Source: Hyphomicrobiales bacterium (GTDB lineage Bacteria > Pseudomonadota > Alphaproteobacteria > Rhizobiales > Xanthobacteraceae). Taken from it: 35,507 nt of DNA. A program made the position numbers and the translations under genes. Below the pieces are notes generated by a model. The model was given only the letters and a program-made list of their open reading frames with translations. It searched no databases and was not told the origin of the DNA. The stretch's first letter is position 1, and each line of letters starts with the position of its first letter. Shown in pieces: positions 8,952-17,080 of this stretch. Location of the stretch: positions 1 to 35,507 of the forward strand of contig JACPOA010000033.1 of assembly GCA_016185205.1 (NCBI GenBank), read 5' to 3'.

Positions 8952-11876
8952 ATGGATGGGGCCGTGAAAAAGTTCCCGGCTGATTCGGTATTGGAGTGGG
9001 GTGTGTGGGGCCGCTATGCCGCCGCGCTGCTGGCGGTCGCACTCGCCTATTTCGTGCTGGCCAAGCTGGGTTTGACGCTCGCCTCGATCAATCCGAGCGC
9101 CAGCCCGATCTGGCCGCCCAGCGGCGTCGCGCTCGCCGCCGTGCTGCTCGGCGGCCCGCGTCTATGGCCGGCGATCTTCATCGGCGCCTTCGCCGCCAAT
9201 GCCACCACCGCCGGAACCCTGACGACCTCCGCCGTCATCGCGCTCGGCAACACGCTGGAAGGCGTGCTCGGCGGCTATCTGATCCAGCGCTGGTCGGGCG
9301 GCAGCGATACCTTTGCCACCCCGGTGCAGGTGGCGAAATTCGTCCTGGTCAGCGCCGGGCCGGCGACCGTCACCAGCGCCACGATCGGCGTGCTGACGCT
9401 GTGCGTGGCGGGCTTTGCGGACTGGCATAATTTCACCCCGATCTGGATCACCTGGTGGCTGGGCGATGCCGCCGGCGCGCTGACGGTGACGCCGGTGATC
9501 GTACTGTGGGCGCAAACCGACTGGCGCGCGTTCTACGAGCGCGAGCTGCGCGAGGCCGGCGCGGTGCTCGGCTGCGCCGTGGCCGTGGGCCTGATCGGCT
9601 TCAGTCCGCTGCTGCCGCGTTCCGAATACACCAGCCCGCTCGGCTTCCTGGCGATCCTGCCGCTGGTCTGGGCGGCCTTGCGGCGCGGGCCGCGCGATAC
9701 CGCGACCGTCGGGCTGATCCTCGGCGCCTTCGCGATCTGGGCGACGATCCGGCATACCGGCCCGTTCGGCCAGATGGGCATGAACGAAGCCTTCCTGCTG
9801 CTGCTCACCTTCATGATCAGCGTCTCGGTGCCGAGCTTGGCGCTGAGCGCCGACGTGGCGGTGCGCCGCGCCACAGAGGAGAGCCTGCGGCAGATCAAGA
9901 GCGAGCTCGATAGCCGCGTGCGCGAGCGTACAGCCGCGCTGGCCGATGCCAATATGCATCTGCACGAGGCCCAGCGCCTGGCCAATCTCGGAAGCTGGTC
10001 GTGGGACACCGTGCAGAACCGTATCGACTGGTCGGAGCAGCTGTATGCCATCTACGGGCGCACGCCGGCGCAGTTCCAGGGCACGCTCGACGAATTCATC
10101 GGCTTCGTGCATCCCGACGACCGCGCACGGCTGCGGGCGAGCGTCGGCGACGCGCTCAAATCGGGCCAAGATTTCACCCATGAAGAGCGAATCCTGCGTC
10201 CGGACGGCAGCATTCGCCATCTGCAGAGCGTCGGCCAAGTGGTCCGCGACGAGAACGGCGCGCCCATCCGCATGCTCGGCGTCTGCCTCGATGTGACCGA
10301 GCGCAAGCAGGCGGAAAGCGCGCTGCGCGATTCCGAGGAGGGCTACCGGCTGCTGCTCAAGGGCGTGCGCGACTACGCGATCTACATGCTCGACCCCAAC
10401 GGCCGCGTGCGCACCTGGAACGACGGCGCCGCGCGCATCAAGGGTTACAGCGCCGAGGAGATCGTCGGCCGGAATTTCAGCCAGTTCTACACCGAAGAGG
10501 ACCGCGCCAAGGGCGAGCCGGCGCGCGCGCTCGCGGTGGCGGCGGCCGAGGGCAAATACGAAGCGCAGGGCTGGCGCCTGCGCAAGGACGGCAGTCGTTT
10601 CTTCGCCAGCACGGTGATCGACGCGATCCGCAACGAGGCAGGGGACCTGATCGGGTTCGCCAAGATCACCCGCGACATCACCGTCCAGCAAGAGGCGCAG
10701 CTCGCGCTCGAGCAGACCCGCGAGCAGCTCGCCCAGTCGCAGAAGATGGAGGCGCTTGGCCAGCTCACCGGCGGCATCGCGCACGACTTCAATAACCTGC
10801 TGATGATCGTTTCCGGCTATGCCCAGCTTCTGCAGCGCCGCTTGAGCGAGGCCAAGGACAGGCAGGCGATCGAAGCGATCCGCGCCGCCGCCAGCCGCGG
10901 CGAACGGCTGACCCGGCAACTGCTGACCTTCTCGCGCCTCCAGAAATTGACGCCGGTGGTGGTCGATCTGCACACGCGCATCGACGCGGTACGCGACATG
11001 CTGGCGCCTTCGCTGGGCGGCAATATCGAATTCGTCTCCGACATCGAGGACAATATCTGGCCGGTCGAGGTCGATCTCGGCGAACTCGAGCTGGCGCTGG
11101 TCAATGTCGCGGTCAATGCGCGCGACGCCATGCCCGAGGGCGGCAGCATCACGCTGTCGGCGCGCAATATGGTGCTCAAGCCGGGCTCCGCCGCAGGCCA
11201 GTTCGCCGGCGATTTCGTTGCGCTCGCCATCATCGATACCGGCACCGGCATGCCGGCGGAGACTGTGCAGCGGGTGTTCGAGCCGTTCTTCACCACCAAG
11301 CCGGTGGGCAAGGGCACCGGCCTGGGCCTGTCGCAGGTGCACGGCTTTGCCGCCCAGTCGGGCGGCGCGGTGACGGTATCGAGCGAGGTCGGCCGCGGCA
11401 CCGTGGTCACCCTCTATCTGCCGCGCGCCCGCGCCGAGGCGGCGGCGGGCGTTGGCGAAACGGCGACGCCGGCCAGCGGGCAGGCGCAGGGCACCGTGCT
11501 GGTGGTGGAGGACAGCCGCGAAGTCGCCGACGTGACCTCGGCGCTGCTCGAACAGCTCGGCTATCGCGTGGTGCGGGCCGAGAACGCCGCCGAGGCGCTG
11601 CGCCATCTGCAGCAGGGCATCGAATTCGATTTGCTGCTGTCCGATATCGTGATGCCGGGCTCGGTCGACGGCCTCGGGCTGGCGGAAATCTGCCGCGAGC
11701 GCTTTCCCGACATCCCGGTACTGTTGACCAGCGGCTATTCCGACGCGGCGCAGGCCGCCGACGGGCGCTTCGATATCCTGCGCAAGCCGTTCGAGCTATC
11801 CGCGCTCGAACGCGCCATCGAGCAGGTGGTCGGGCGCGGCCGCGAGCGGGGACAGCGACGCGCCGGCTTGCGCTAG
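8952..11876 (+). CDS. MASE1-PAS-PAS hybrid sensor histidine kinase
   Basis: 974 residues. The N-terminal MASE1 sensor (about 15-305) has eight or so membrane spans, including the SPIWPPSGVALAAVLLGGPRLWPAIFIGAFAAN block. A coiled coil (310-345) leads to two PAS domains (about 345-455 and 460-578; the latter has YAIYMLDPNGRVRTWNDGAARIKGY). The HisKA domain has phospho-acceptor His611 in GGIAHDFNNLL. The ATPase domain has the N-box with Asn718/Asn722, DTGTGMP, and GKGTGLGLS near 786. A C-terminal receiver (about 848-965) has acceptor Asp898 in LLLSDIVMPG. The ligand of MASE1 is unknown; the PAS domains may sense redox or small molecules. No cognate regulator gene is adjacent. The start ATG is preceded by a modest GAACGAGA. 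Confidence 0.93.
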   Translation: MDGAVKKFPADSVLEWGVWGRYAAALLAVALAYFVLAKLGLTLASINPSASPIWPPSGVALAAVLLGGPRLWPAIFIGAFAANATTAGTLTTSAVIALGNTLEGVLGGYLIQRWSGGSDTFATPVQVAKFVLVSAGPATVTSATIGVLTLCVAGFADWHNFTPIWITWWLGDAAGALTVTPVIVLWAQTDWRAFYERELREAGAVLGCAVAVGLIGFSPLLPRSEYTSPLGFLAILPLVWAALRRGPRDTATVGLILGAFAIWATIRHTGPFGQMGMNEAFLLLLTFMISVSVPSLALSADVAVRRATEESLRQIKSELDSRVRERTAALADANMHLHEAQRLANLGSWSWDTVQNRIDWSEQLYAIYGRTPAQFQGTLDEFIGFVHPDDRARLRASVGDALKSGQDFTHEERILRPDGSIRHLQSVGQVVRDENGAPIRMLGVCLDVTERKQAESALRDSEEGYRLLLKGVRDYAIYMLDPNGRVRTWNDGAARIKGYSAEEIVGRNFSQFYTEEDRAKGEPARALAVAAAEGKYEAQGWRLRKDGSRFFASTVIDAIRNEAGDLIGFAKITRDITVQQEAQLALEQTREQLAQSQKMEALGQLTGGIAHDFNNLLMIVSGYAQLLQRRLSEAKDRQAIEAIRAAASRGERLTRQLLTFSRLQKLTPVVVDLHTRIDAVRDMLAPSLGGNIEFVSDIEDNIWPVEVDLGELELALVNVAVNARDAMPEGGSITLSARNMVLKPGSAAGQFAGDFVALAIIDTGTGMPAETVQRVFEPFFTTKPVGKGTGLGLSQVHGFAAQSGGAVTVSSEVGRGTVVTLYLPRARAEAAAGVGETATPASGQAQGTVLVVEDSREVADVTSALLEQLGYRVVRAENAAEALRHLQQGIEFDLLLSDIVMPGSVDGLGLAEICRERFPDIPVLLTSGYSDAAQAADGRFDILRKPFELSALERAIEQVVGRGRERGQRRAGLR

Positions 11877-11988
11877 AGCCGCTTCGCCGGTTTTACTTGA
11901 AGGTAGTTCGCGCGTCTGATCGACAAAATTATTGAAGGCGTCCGGGATAAATTTCGCCAAAATCCGCATTGGTTGGACAAAGCGGTAA

Positions 11989-12151
11989 TTATTTTTTCTT
12001 GCCGTTCTCGAGCTGACGTTCGGCCTCCTGCGCGCGGAAGCTCCCAGGCTTCCGCCATCTGCAACAGAACGTCTTTGTCCTTCGCGCTCAGCTTTTGCGC
12101 CATGCGGACGCATTCGGCCGCATATTGTCTGTATGTTTTTGCTTCCTGCAT
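11989..12151 (-). pseudogene. Small YRRYAxECxxxA-type protein gene, apparently frameshifted
   Basis: A good start (GAGGAGGGCGAC then ATG 12149-12151) opens MQEAKTYRQYAAECVRMAQ...LLQMAEAW, clearly related to the protein at 12301. Straight after AEAW the frame diverges from family character and runs on for 50 codons to 11873. A one-base shift gives FRAQEAERQLENGKKK and a TAA at 11989-11991, a length and lysine-rich end that fit the family. I therefore read it as a single-base frameshift near 12045, or a sequencing error. The function of the family is unknown. Confidence 0.6.
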
Positions 12152-12300
12152 GTCGCCCTCCTCAGCCGCTCCTTTCGCGCAAGTAAACGTCCGCGCGGGA
12201 ACTCAGGTTCGGAGCGCCACAATCATGTGATTGGCCGTGAGGGAGGAACCAACCGCGCGGTCGCGTGTTGCGGTCTAGAACTCGGTAAGGGTCGAGCAGG

Positions 12301-12483
12301 ATGACGTTCGCGGACGATTATCGCCGGTATGCGATGGAGTGTTTGCGGCTCGCGCACGACGCCTCGGACCCGGATGACAAGGCGCGCCTGCTTCAAATGG
12401 CGCAAGCTTGGTACGACTTGGCCGACAAGATCGCGGCAACTGCAGCCAACGATCCGCGGCTGCCAAGCGATCGCGACGAATAA
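12301..12483 (+). CDS. Small hypothetical protein, YRRYAxECLRLA family
   Basis: 60 residues (MTFADDYRRYAMECLRLAHD...KARLLQMAQAWYDLADKI), with GAGCAGG just before the ATG. Proteins of this pattern, around 60-70 residues and mostly helical, are abundant in Bradyrhizobium and relatives, usually as single genes; no function is assigned that I know of. It lies back to back with the broken paralogue on the other strand (149 bp between starts), suggesting an inverted duplication. Cytoplasmic, with no signal peptide or membrane span. Confidence 0.72.
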   Translation: MTFADDYRRYAMECLRLAHDASDPDDKARLLQMAQAWYDLADKIAATAANDPRLPSDRDE

Positions 12484-12521
12484 TCCCGCTTAATGATTTC
12501 GTTTTATGCGCGAAGACAACA

Positions 12522-13211
12522 CTAATTCGTCGTCTTGTAGCCGGGACGCTCGATCCGCTTGATCTTGTCCATGGTGTAGTTCTGGCCGTTGATCGACAGC
12601 AGCGGCGGGTTCTGCGTGAGGTCGACCGAATCCACCACCGCCTGCACTTCGGTCGAAATGGCGACCGGCTGCTTGTTGGCGTCGACGCCGGTGACGGTGA
12701 GCTTGTAACTGCCCTCCGGCCACTGTCTGCCGTCGTTGCCGCGGCCGTCCCAGACGAAGGCCTGGTTGCCCGGGTTGATCGAGAAGGTGCCGGAATAGAC
12801 GGTCTGGCCGGTCGAATCCGTGATGGTGACGGTGGCGGTCGCGGGCTTGGAGGTGTTGAGGGTCCAACTGGCGCTGCCATTGGCGAGCGGCGCGGTCGAG
12901 CCATCCACCACGACGGTAGCCCCGACATAGGCGAGCGCGGCGGTCGATTGCGCGGTTTTGTCGAGCGCCACCAGGGTCGACAACTGGTCGTTCGATTTCA
13001 TCTGCTGTTCGACCTGCGCGAACTGCACCAGTTGCTGGGTGAACTGGTTGGTGTCGAGCGGATCGAGCGGATTCTGGTTCTTCAGCTGCGTGGTCAGCAA
13101 TTGCAGGAACGTCGTGAAATTGCTGGCGATCATGGTGTTGTCGACCGCGCCGGAGGTCGCGGCAGCGCCGCTCGCGGTGGTGTTGATGGCGCTCGGGGTG
13201 ATTAAGCTCAT
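12522..13211 (-). CDS. flgD: FlgD, flagellar hook capping protein
   Basis: 229 residues. The conserved N-terminal export/cap segment is present (FTTFLQLLTTQLKNQNPLDPLDTNQFTQQLVQFAQVEQQMKSNDQL). It is followed by the tudor/FnIII-like cap domain (ATVTITDSTGQTVYSGTF, NQAFVWDGRGNDGRQWPEGSYKLTVTGVD). FlgD is secreted and caps the growing hook. It begins 9 nt after the fliK stop, so both are likely read from the sigma-54 promoter upstream of fliK. Confidence 0.96.
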   Translation of the reverse strand: MSLITPSAINTTASGAAATSGAVDNTMIASNFTTFLQLLTTQLKNQNPLDPLDTNQFTQQLVQFAQVEQQMKSNDQLSTLVALDKTAQSTAALAYVGATVVVDGSTAPLANGSASWTLNTSKPATATVTITDSTGQTVYSGTFSINPGNQAFVWDGRGNDGRQWPEGSYKLTVTGVDANKQPVAISTEVQAVVDSVDLTQNPPLLSINGQNYTMDKIKRIERPGYKTTN

Positions 13212-13220
13212 GATTGATCC

Positions 13221-14582
13221 TTAGACATGTATGTCGACGCCGCTGCCTAACCCGGCGAGGCGGCTGTAACTGCGTGGCGTCGTGTCGTTGGCCGGAAGCG
13301 CTTCGTCTTGCACCACCAGCCGCGCGATGTCGCTGGCGCGGCCGGCTTGTTGCTGCTGCGCCGACTGGTCGCGCAGCGAGAATTGCAGGCCGTTGTCGGA
13401 GGTCTTCAAGCCGGCGTCCTGCAAGGCGCGCTCGAGGCCGCTGACGTCGCGGCGCAGCAGATCGAGCGTGTCGGCGCGGTCGGCGATTATGCGCGAGGTC
13501 ACGTTGCCGTCGCGGTCGACGTCGAGGCGGACCTCGATGCGGCCGAGCTCGGGCGGATCGAGGCGGATCTCGAAATAATTCTTGCCGGCGAGCGCCTTGC
13601 CGGCGATCTCGATGGCAACGCCGGCGAGCGGAATGGCGGCCGGCAGCGGCATCGGAGCGCTGGCGGCCGTGGTCGGCCCGGCGGGCGCGGTCGTTTGCAA
13701 CGGCGCGGTGAGGGCGATCGGCGACGCGGCGTCGGTACCCGCCTTGGGCGCGGCAGTCATGGCGTCGGCGGTGAGCGCGGCATTCGCTTGCGCGGGCGTG
13801 GCGCGATAGGCGGTGTTGGCATGCTCGCCGAGAGGCGCCTCGCCGCGGGCCTGCGCGATGGCGTCCTTGTCGGCGGCAAGGCCGGCGGGACCTTGCGGCT
13901 TGGCCTCGCCATGCGGCTGCGCCGCGGCCTTGGCCGTGAGCGCCGCGTCGTTGTCGGCCTTGGCAGTGCCGGCTTGCAGGGCTGCGAGCGCGTCCGCCTC
14001 GGCCGGCGTCGCGACCGTCGCGGCATTGTCGGCGGCCGCTGCGGCCGGCGGAACGGTGCCGGTCGTCGGAGCCAGCACGGTGACGGTCGCCTCGGCAATC
14101 GTGATCGTCGGCATGGGATCGCTCGGCGGCGCGGTGGCGACATCGGCGGCGACGAGGGCGTCGGCCGCCTTGCCGTCGCTCGCCGGCATGGCGTCTTTGC
14201 CGTCGGTCGGCTGGCCGGTCTTATCGGGTGTCTTGGCGTCGGCGATTTTGGCGTCGGCGTCCATCTTGCCATCGCCGGCGGCCTGGTCGGTCTTGTCAGC
14301 CTTGCCAGTCTTGGCGTCTTTGCCGGCGTCGGCGGATTTGACGTCGTCTGTGGCTTTGGCGGTTTTGCTGTCCGTGCTTTTGGCCGGCTGCTGGGCTTGG
14401 TCCGAACGCGCAGCGCGTCCGCCCTTATCGGCAGCGGCCGATCGTGGGGGCCGCTCGGGGGCTGGCGCCTTGTCGTCGAACAGGCTGGCGAATGACGCGG
14501 GCGGGGCGCGGTCGGGCGCCGGCCGGGCGGCCAGCGGGCGATTGGGGCCATGGTTTTTCAGTGCGGACGCGACGTGCGGCAC
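13221..14582 (-). CDS. fliK: FliK, flagellar hook-length control protein
   Basis: 453 residues. The first two thirds (about 1-300) are low-complexity and Ala/Lys/Asp/Pro-rich (repeated KTAK, DAK, ADK), as expected of the flexible ruler part. The C-terminal Flg_hook domain (about 335-430) carries FEIRLDPPELGRIEVRLDVDRDGNVTSRIIADRADTLDLLRRD and LERALQDAGL, the substrate-specificity switch region. FliK measures the hook and switches export to late substrates. It is the first gene of the fliK-flgD unit, behind a candidate sigma-54 promoter and an ftr-like element. The N-terminal part is not conserved, so identity rests on the C-terminal domain and on flgD. Confidence 0.93.
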   Translation of the reverse strand: MPHVASALKNHGPNRPLAARPAPDRAPPASFASLFDDKAPAPERPPRSAAADKGGRAARSDQAQQPAKSTDSKTAKATDDVKSADAGKDAKTGKADKTDQAAGDGKMDADAKIADAKTPDKTGQPTDGKDAMPASDGKAADALVAADVATAPPSDPMPTITIAEATVTVLAPTTGTVPPAAAAADNAATVATPAEADALAALQAGTAKADNDAALTAKAAAQPHGEAKPQGPAGLAADKDAIAQARGEAPLGEHANTAYRATPAQANAALTADAMTAAPKAGTDAASPIALTAPLQTTAPAGPTTAASAPMPLPAAIPLAGVAIEIAGKALAGKNYFEIRLDPPELGRIEVRLDVDRDGNVTSRIIADRADTLDLLRRDVSGLERALQDAGLKTSDNGLQFSLRDQSAQQQQAGRASDIARLVVQDEALPANDTTPRSYSRLAGLGSGVDIHV

Positions 14583-14614
14583 GGGCGGGGTACTCCTGGA
14601 TCCGCCGCTTGATC

Positions 14615-14630
14615 TGCAATCGGTAGGCCA
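14615..14630 (-). promoter_or_regulatory. Candidate sigma-54 promoter for fliK-flgD
   Basis: Minus strand TGGCCTACCGATTGCA. The -24 GG and -12 GC are separated by exactly 10 nt, and TGGC...TTGCA matches the sigma-54 consensus at the defining positions. The -12 end is 33 nt from the fliK start, leaving a leader of about 20 nt. FlbD, a sigma-54 activator, is encoded in this window. Confidence 0.68.
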
Positions 14631-14727
14631 GCCCAGGAACTGTCAATTCATTACGTTATATCAATGGTTTGGCGGCGAATGGCGGGCTGCGGCCGGCGGT
14701 CGAGCCCGGCAGCGGCTGCGCGGATCG

Positions 14728-14742
14728 CGGCAAGATTTGCCG
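14728..14742. promoter_or_regulatory. Candidate FlbD (ftr-like) enhancer for fliK-flgD
   Basis: CGGCAAGATTTGCCG, a palindrome with a 3-nt centre. Fourteen of its 15 bases match the element before fliF. It lies about 100 bp upstream of the sigma-54 -24 element, the classic enhancer distance. It is also 71-85 nt before the divergent mnmA start, where it is presumed incidental. Confidence 0.68.
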
Positions 14743-14812
14743 GGCGGTGGCTTTCATTGTGCGCCGGCAATCGCCACCTATGGATCACCTGCCACCTATA
14801 GTAATAAGAGCC

Positions 14813-16015
14813 ATGCGAAACTCGCTCGATCTCGACAGCCGTCCGCAGGACACCCGCGTCGTCGTCGCCATGTCCGGCGGCGTCGATTCCTCGGTGACCG
14901 CCGCGCTGCTCAAGGCCGAGGGCTATGACGTGGTGGGCGTGACGCTACAACTCTACGACCATGGCAAGGCCACCCATCGAAAAGGGGCATGCTGCGCCGG
15001 GCAGGACATCTACGACGCGCGCAGCGTGGCCGAGCGCATCGGCATTCCGCATTACGTGCTCGATTACGAGAGCCGCTTCAAGGAAGCGGTGATCGACCGC
15101 TTCGCGCAAAGCTACATCGACGGCGAAACGCCCGTGCCCTGCGTCGACTGCAACATGTCGATCAAATTCCACGACCTCTTGATCACCGCGCGCGAACTCG
15201 GCGCCAAGGTGCTGGCCACCGGCCACTATGTCGCCTCACGGGCGCTGCCGTCGGGCGGGCGTGGGCTGTTCCGGGCGCGCGAAGAAGAACGCGACCAGAG
15301 CTATTTCCTGTTCGGCACCACGCGCGAGCAGCTCGATATCTTGCGCTTTCCGCTCGGCGAGCGCGCCAAGGCCGAGACGCGCGAACTGGCGCGCACGTTC
15401 GGGCTGGCCGTTGCCGACAAGCACGACAGTCAGGACATCTGCTTCGTGCCGTCCGGCCATTACGCCGACATCATTGAACGGCTCAAGCCGGGCGCGGCCG
15501 AGCCGGGATCGATCGTCGATCTCGACGGCAGGGTGCTGGGCGCGCATTCCGGCATCATCCATTACACCGTCGGTCAGCGCCGCGGGCTGGGCATCGCCAC
15601 TGGCGCGCCGCTCTATGTGGTGCGGCTCGATGCCGACGCCCGTAACGTCGTGGTCGGACCGCGCGAGGCATTGCGCACCGGCCGCATCGTGCTGCGCGAC
15701 GTCAATTGGATCGGCGACGCCGACATCGGCGAAGCGCTCGCCGACGACCGCCGCGACGTGTTCGTGAAGGTGCGCTCGACGCGGCCGCCGCAGGCGGCCT
15801 GGCTGCGCCATTCTAGGACAAGCACTGGCGAGACCGGCTACGAGGTCGAACTGGTGGATGGCGAGCATGGCGTGTCGCCCGGACAAGCCTGCGTATTCTA
15901 CGATGCCGGCGAGGGCCAGGCGCGCGTGCTCGGCGGCGGCTTCATCAAGAGCGCGATCAAGGCCGCCGACGTTGCGCCGGGGCATGAAGGCGTGGCGGCA
16001 GCCGCGCGCGGGTAG
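14813..16015 (+). CDS. mnmA: MnmA, tRNA-specific 2-thiouridylase
   Basis: 400 residues from ATG 14813 (AAGAG upstream); longer frames from 14669 enter intergenic DNA. The PP-loop is SGGVDSS (21-27). The catalytic cysteine pair is Cys110 (PCVDCN) and Cys210 ([11 protein letters not shown]). The [29 protein letters not shown] and C-terminal beta-barrel blocks are all in place. MnmA transfers sulfur to U34 of tRNA-Lys, tRNA-Glu and tRNA-Gln in the cytoplasm, using ATP and a sulfur relay. It is slightly longer than usual because of a 14-residue N-terminal extension and an Ala-rich tail. It is monocistronic and divergent from fliK. Confidence 0.97.
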   Translation: MRNSLDLDSRPQDTRVVVAMSGGVDSSVTAALLKAEGYDVVGVTLQLYDHGKATHRKGACCAGQDIYDARSVAERIGIPHYVLDYESRFKEAVIDRFAQSYIDGETPVPCVDCNMSIKFHDLLITARELGAKVLATGHYVASRALPSGGRGLFRAREEERDQSYFLFGTTREQLDILRFPLGERAKAETRELARTFGLAVADKHDSQDICFVPSGHYADIIERLKPGAAEPGSIVDLDGRVLGAHSGIIHYTVGQRRGLGIATGAPLYVVRLDADARNVVVGPREALRTGRIVLRDVNWIGDADIGEALADDRRDVFVKVRSTRPPQAAWLRHSRTSTGETGYEVELVDGEHGVSPGQACVFYDAGEGQARVLGGGFIKSAIKAADVAPGHEGVAAAARG

Positions 16016-16022
16016 ATTCGGC

Positions 16023-16068
16023 GCATGATCCCGAAGAGTGGGAACCGGTTTTCGGATTAGATCATGCG
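16023..16068. repeat. Rhizobiales GCATGATC...GATCATGC palindromic repeat
   Basis: Outer arms GCATGATC and GATCATGC enclose CCGAAGAGTGGGAACCGG and TTTTCGG. It closely resembles the very common Rhizobiales element whose core reads CCGAAAACCGGTTCCCAC and TTTTCGGGATCATGC. It sits between mnmA and the methyltransferase gene. Confidence 0.8.
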
Positions 16069-16086
16069 TGGAAGTTAAAGGGTGTC

Positions 16087-16764
16087 ATGGGGGCGGACAT
16101 CGACAAGCACAGCGTCGCGCGCGCCTATGCGCTATGGGCGCCGATCTACGATTTCGTGTTCGGCGCGGTGTTCGAAGCCGGCCGGCGCGCCTCCATCGCC
16201 AGTGCCGAGCAGGCTTGCGGGCCCAAGGGCGGACGCATTCTGGAAGTCGGCGTCGGCACCGGGATATCGCTGCCCGACTATGCGCGTTCGCATCGGATCG
16301 TCGGCGTCGATCTGTCGGAGCCGATGCTGCGCAAGGCGCAGGAGAAGGTGGCCGCGCTGGGCTTAAGCAATGTCGAGGCGCTGGCGGTGATGGACGCCGA
16401 GCGCATGGCGCTGCCCGACCAATCCTTCGACGTGGTGGTGGCGCAGTTCGTCATCACCGCGGTGCCCAATCCGGAAGCCACGCTCGACGAATTCGCCCGC
16501 GTCATCAAGCCGGGCGGCGAGATCGTGCTGGTCAATCATATCGGCGCCGAGGACGGGCCACGCCGGCTGTTCGAGCTGTGCTTCGCGCCGCTGGCGCGCC
16601 GGCTGGGCTGGCGGCCGGAATTCCGTTTCGCCCGCCTGGCCGACTGGGCCAAGCGCCACGGCGGCGTACGCGTGATCGAACGCCGCCCGATGCCGCCGCT
16701 CGGACATTTCTCGCTTATCCGCTTCGAGCGGTTGGCTGACGACGAGCGCCGCAATGCGGCGTGA
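16087..16764 (+). CDS. pmtA: Phosphatidylethanolamine N-methyltransferase-like SAM methyltransferase
   Basis: 225 residues. The N-terminal SVARAYALWAPIYDFVFGAVFEAGRRASI block is typical of Rhodobacter-type PmtA. SAM motif I is ILEVGVGTGISLP (about 51-63), followed by VGVDLSEPML and a motif IV/V region (DVVVAQFVITAVPNPEATLDEFARVIKPGGEIVLVNHI). PmtA methylates phosphatidylethanolamine stepwise toward phosphatidylcholine at the inner membrane face. Assignment is by the N-terminal block and length; a related small-molecule methyltransferase cannot be excluded. The ribosome-binding site is AAAGGG. It follows mnmA after a palindromic repeat. Confidence 0.82.
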   Translation: MGADIDKHSVARAYALWAPIYDFVFGAVFEAGRRASIASAEQACGPKGGRILEVGVGTGISLPDYARSHRIVGVDLSEPMLRKAQEKVAALGLSNVEALAVMDAERMALPDQSFDVVVAQFVITAVPNPEATLDEFARVIKPGGEIVLVNHIGAEDGPRRLFELCFAPLARRLGWRPEFRFARLADWAKRHGGVRVIERRPMPPLGHFSLIRFERLADDERRNAA

Positions 16765-16939
16765 CAGCTAGAAGCTCTGTTGTTGTCGGCGCGGCATTCG
16801 CTATCGCAAATTCGAAAGCCGCTGCCTGCGTTTGAACGCGCGGACGCGACGCAAAGGCTGTCCAGCCCACGTAGATGCAAAGGGCGATCAAGAGTGCGAT
16901 GATGAGAAAGTCGACATAGTCAAGGAGCTTCGACATCAT
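16715..16939 (-). CDS. Small single-span membrane protein under a repressor-type operator
   Basis: 74 residues (MMSKLLDYVDFLIIALLIALCIYVGWTAFAS...). One strong membrane helix lies at about 10-30, followed by a 40-residue polar tail. The last 50 nt overlap the end of the convergent pmtA gene. I do not recognise the family. The case for a real gene is its promoter region: a perfect TTGACA (minus strand 17009-17004) next to the 21-bp palindrome at 16980-17000, about 40 nt before the ATG. The same operator core precedes the adjacent repressor gene. The ribosome-binding site is weak (AGGCATCC). The 3' end may be non-conserved, and the function is unknown. Confidence 0.5.
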   Translation of the reverse strand: MMSKLLDYVDFLIIALLIALCIYVGWTAFASRPRVQTQAAAFEFAIANAAPTTTELLAVTPHCGARRQPTARSG

Positions 16940-16979
16940 CAGGATGCCTGCGCGTGCAATCTGAAAGAGTCTCGGTTGT

Positions 16980-17000
16980 ATGTTGCGATAATCGCAACAT
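16980..17000. promoter_or_regulatory. Operator copy 1 (GTTGCGAT-A-ATCGCAAC core), small membrane protein promoter
   Basis: A perfect palindrome with 10-base arms around a central A. Its 17-bp core is GTTGCGATnATCGCAAC, shared with 17750-17766. It lies immediately downstream of a minus-strand TTGACA, so a bound protein would cover the spacer and -10. Confidence 0.8.
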
Positions 17001-17003
17001 CGC

Positions 17004-17009
17004 TGTCAA
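17004..17009 (-). promoter_or_regulatory. TTGACA -35 element for the small membrane protein gene
   Basis: A perfect minus-strand TTGACA directly upstream of operator copy 1. The -10 is poorly defined within CAACATAC at the far side of the operator, consistent with the loose -10 of alphaproteobacterial promoters. Confidence 0.5.
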
Positions 17010-17080
17010 GGAATAACGCTGCCCGCCCCGCCTGTTTCGGGAGTTGAGATCAAAGCCGGTCGGCTAAAAAAGTGCCGCGC

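Noticed and set aside
9162-11606. Minus-strand open frame of 814 codons opposite the histidine kinase
   Set aside because: The translation is His/Arg/Ala/Gly-rich without domain character. It is the antisense shadow of a high-GC coding gene whose plus-strand product is a clear MASE1-PAS-HisKA protein.
11873-11988. C-terminal run-on of the frameshifted small protein gene as true coding sequence
   Set aside because: The last 50 residues have no resemblance to the paralogue, while the other frame ends naturally at 11989 with family-like composition.
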